Below, in pieces: positions 5,721 through 7,336 of a stretch of DNA of 7,336 nucleotides; within the stretch, counting starts at the first letter, position 1, and each line of letters starts with the position of its first letter. The notes below the pieces were generated by a model. It was given only the letters and a program-made list of their open reading frames with translations, was not told where the DNA came from and made no database searches. This DNA is from Bacteroidota bacterium (GTDB lineage Bacteria > Bacteroidota > Bacteroidia > Bacteroidales > VadinHA17). The stretch lies in the NCBI GenBank assembly GCA_030613125.1, contig JAUWMO010000170.1, forward strand, positions 1 to 7,336. Reading direction: 5' to 3'. The position numbers were made by a program, and so were the translations under genes.

Positions 5721-6404
5721 ATGATTAGAACAAAGAATTTAACGAAAATCTTCAGAACAGAAGAGGTTGAAACAACTGCCTTAAACAAGGTTGACCTGGA
5801 AGTTAAAGCTGGAGATATGGTCGCTGTAATGGGTCCTTCCGGGTGTGGTAAATCCACTCTTTTGAATATACTTGGCTTGCTTGATAATCCAACTGAAGGG
5901 GAACTGATGTTTGATGGTATTGAAGTATCAAAATTTTCTGAACGTCACAGGACAAACCTGAGAAAAGGGAACATAGGCTTTGTTTTCCAAAGCTTTAACC
6001 TGATTGATGAACTAACTGTATATGAAAATGTTGAGCTACCATTGTTGTACATGAAAGTTTCATTATCTGATAGAAAGAAGAAGGTTGAGGAGGTATTGGA
6101 GCGAATGAAGATTAGTCATCGTAAGAAACATTTTCCGCAACAATTATCTGGAGGGCAGCAACAAAGAGTAGCCATTGCAAGGGCTGTGGTCGCTAAGCCA
6201 AAATTTATCCTGGCTGATGAGCCAACCGGAAACCTTGACTCCGCTAATGGTGAAGAAGTTATGAATCTTCTAACGGAATTGAATAAAGACGGTACAACAA
6301 TTGTTATGGTTACGCATTCACCCACTGATGCTGAATATGCACACCGCATTATTCAATTGTTTGATGGCCATATTGTATCTGAGAATATTAAACAATCTTT
6401 ATAA
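5721..6404 (+). CDS. ABC transporter ATP-binding protein, MacB/LolD-like
   Basis: The product is 227 residues, a single complete nucleotide-binding domain with no fused membrane part. Motifs in order: Walker A GPSGCGKST (38-46), Q-loop VFQSFNLID (Q90), signature QLSGGQQQR (141-149), Walker B FILADEPTGNLD (162-173, catalytic E167) and switch histidine H199 in VMVTHSPTD. Together, the SFNLI-DELTVYENVELPLLY stretch and DEPTGNLD are typical of the MacB/LolD/FtsE subgroup, which works with FtsX-like permeases to drive export or lipoprotein release from the inner membrane. It lies 31 bp after the adaptor gene and is probably in the same transcript. A separate permease must exist; none is in the window. 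A five-codon out-of-frame ORF (5711-5728) overlaps the start. Substrate specificity cannot be told from the ATPase. Confidence 0.95.
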   Translation: MIRTKNLTKIFRTEEVETTALNKVDLEVKAGDMVAVMGPSGCGKSTLLNILGLLDNPTEGELMFDGIEVSKFSERHRTNLRKGNIGFVFQSFNLIDELTVYENVELPLLYMKVSLSDRKKKVEEVLERMKISHRKKHFPQQLSGGQQQRVAIARAVVAKPKFILADEPTGNLDSANGEEVMNLLTELNKDGTTIVMVTHSPTDAEYAHRIIQLFDGHIVSENIKQSL

Positions 6405-6523
6405 AGCACCCCGAGAGAGTTCTGACTATTATCAATACCCCATGCTTTTCAAGTAATAATTGCAAATCATGATGTGATTATAAGGAATAGGATTAACGAT
6501 TATGTTTGAAAAAATTAAAGATC

Positions 6524-6814
6524 ATGAAAGAATTATGTGTTCCTATTATGCACTTTGGGGAGGATGAAAGTGCTGAGATTTCATTGAGAGTAGGAGATAA
6601 GAAAATTTATTATAATTTCAGGGTAATCTCTTTCCCGTGGGATGTAACAGATGAGTATTCTAATGGTGAAGATGAACTCTCCAAATCATTAGCTCGTATC
6701 ACAAGACTAAAAAATGCAATTAGGAATTATGATCAGGCCTGGGATCTGATACAAATATATACTCCCCTGGATGATGCAAAATTTATTCAGGTATTATACA
6801 GAAAAATAAGGTAA
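6524..6814 (+). CDS. Small protein of unknown function within the efflux cluster
   Basis: From the ATG at 6524 the product is 96 residues. The same frame also allows an upstream TTG start at 6506 (102 residues), but the ATG is preferred as the ordinary codon. I do not recognise the family. There is no signal peptide or membrane segment, so a cytoplasmic location is likely. The first half looks like beta strands (AEISLRVGDKKIYYNFRVISFPWDVTDEY). An acidic stretch (NGEDELSK) and a probable helix (LARITRLKNAIRNYDQAWDLIQ) follow, and the end is basic (VLYRKIR). The TolC-family gene begins 9 bp after its stop, suggesting co-transcription and coupling. The 119 bp separating it from the ATPase gene hold no convincing terminator or promoter, only a weak inverted repeat AATCA-N5-TGATT (6465-6479). 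The reading frame is supported by position and amino-acid composition. It might be a small accessory factor, but no function is proposed. Confidence 0.65.
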   Translation: MKELCVPIMHFGEDESAEISLRVGDKKIYYNFRVISFPWDVTDEYSNGEDELSKSLARITRLKNAIRNYDQAWDLIQIYTPLDDAKFIQVLYRKIR

Positions 6815-6823
6815 AAGATTAAA

Positions 6824-7336
6824 ATGCCCAACAGGAATATCAACTGGATACTTAAAGTATTGAATTTAGTTTTTCTGATTTCTGTACCTCTATTAGTATT
6901 ATCACAAAATTATTGGTCTCTTGATGATTGCATTGATTATGCTATGAAGAATAATTTGCAGTTAATGAGGAAAGAACTGTTAACCAAGACATCCAGGCAG
7001 AATTACTTTCAATCAAAAATGCAGGTATTACCAAGCGTTAATGCATTTATACAACATAGTTTCAGCTCGGGTAAAACTGTAAACCTTGATGATTATTCAT
7101 ATGTGCAACAAAAGTTTCAGGATGGAAATCTTGGAGCCCAGGCTATTATGAACGTTTTTAACGGATTTCAGCAAACAAATATTATAAAAAGAAATAAATA
7201 TAATCTGCTTACCAGCCTTGCAGAGGTTGATAAACAAAAGAACGATATGATCATTGAGATCGTTCTGGCATATATGAAGATCTTGTTTAATGAGGAATTA
7301 CTTGGGATTGCTGAAGCTCAGCTTGATATAATAAAC
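6824..7336 (+). CDS. TolC-family outer-membrane efflux channel, N-terminal part; 3' truncated by window edge
   Basis: The frame runs from ATG 6824 to the right edge without a stop, giving 171 residues. Residues 1-27 are a signal peptide (basic PNRNINW, hydrophobic ILKVLNLVFLISVPLLVLS, probable cleavage before QNY). The mature start YWSLDDCIDYAMKNNLQL is the classic opening of TolC-family proteins, in which a first helix follows (S/T)L-x-(E/D)-C/A-(I/V)-xxAxxNN. The motif MQVLPSVNAFIQHSFSSGKT resembles the P-S-(V/L) turn leading into the first outer-membrane beta strand. FNGFQQTNIIKRNKYN begins the next long helix. Full family members are usually around 430-500 residues, so about a third is visible. 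It would supply the outer-membrane exit duct for the adaptor and ABC ATPase encoded upstream, and the clustering supports a dedicated channel. Confidence 0.93.
   Translation, partial: MPNRNINWILKVLNLVFLISVPLLVLSQNYWSLDDCIDYAMKNNLQLMRKELLTKTSRQNYFQSKMQVLPSVNAFIQHSFSSGKTVNLDDYSYVQQKFQDGNLGAQAIMNVFNGFQQTNIIKRNKYNLLTSLAEVDKQKNDMIIEIVLAYMKILFNEELLGIAEAQLDIIN

Noticed and set aside
6116..6349. Minus-strand open frame inside the ABC ATPase gene
   Set aside because: It is antisense to the signature and Walker B motifs.
6501..6508. TATGTTTG as a -7 promoter element before the small gene
   Set aside because: It fits TAnnTTTG but has no -33 TTTG at 19-21 bp upstream, and the gene can be read from the operon transcript.
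6506..6523. TTG at 6506 as the start of the small protein
   Set aside because: An in-frame ATG follows six codons later and the upstream TTG has no ribosome site; the extra residues add no feature.

Overview
The window is AT-rich DNA from a member of the Bacteroidota. Two things support this: a type IX secretion (T9SS) type B C-terminal domain next to a PorP/SprF-family membrane protein, a pairing confined to that phylum, and start codons that mostly lack strong Shine-Dalgarno sequences. Genus and species cannot be read from the window.

Layout. (1) Positions 2-439 are the 3' end of a large secreted, adhesin-like protein, with an SprB-type repeat followed by a gliding-motility-type C-terminal sorting domain. 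(2) Positions 456-1445 encode its probable outer-membrane partner, a PorP/SprF-like protein. (3) Convergent to these, on the minus strand, is a two-gene two-component system: an NtrC-family sigma-54 response regulator (4194-2818) and an NtrY-like membrane histidine kinase (2828-1473). Their reading frames overlap by 11 bases. (4) A 244-bp divergent intergenic region (4195-4438) holds several inverted repeats and a good -24/-12 (sigma-54) promoter match pointing right. (5) The rightward cluster encodes a periplasmic adaptor (membrane fusion protein), a MacB/LolD-type ABC ATPase, a small unrecognised protein, and the N-terminal part of a TolC-family outer-membrane channel cut off by the window edge.

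How the genes work together (inference). The kinase has almost no extracytoplasmic loop, so it probably senses the membrane or a membrane partner. It would phosphorylate the NtrC-like regulator, which would bind the dyads near 4261-4331 and activate sigma-54 RNA polymerase at 4396-4412. That would switch on a tripartite ABC efflux or envelope-export system. The permease this machine needs is not in the window and probably lies downstream of the TolC gene.

The most interesting part is the intergenic region. Three inverted repeats have centres at 4280, 4301.5 and 4323, equal 21.5-bp steps of about two helical turns each, and the nearest lies about 100 bp upstream of the predicted start of the sigma-54 transcript. 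This is the geometry expected for enhancer-bound NtrC-type activators. Which protein binds there is not shown by the sequence.
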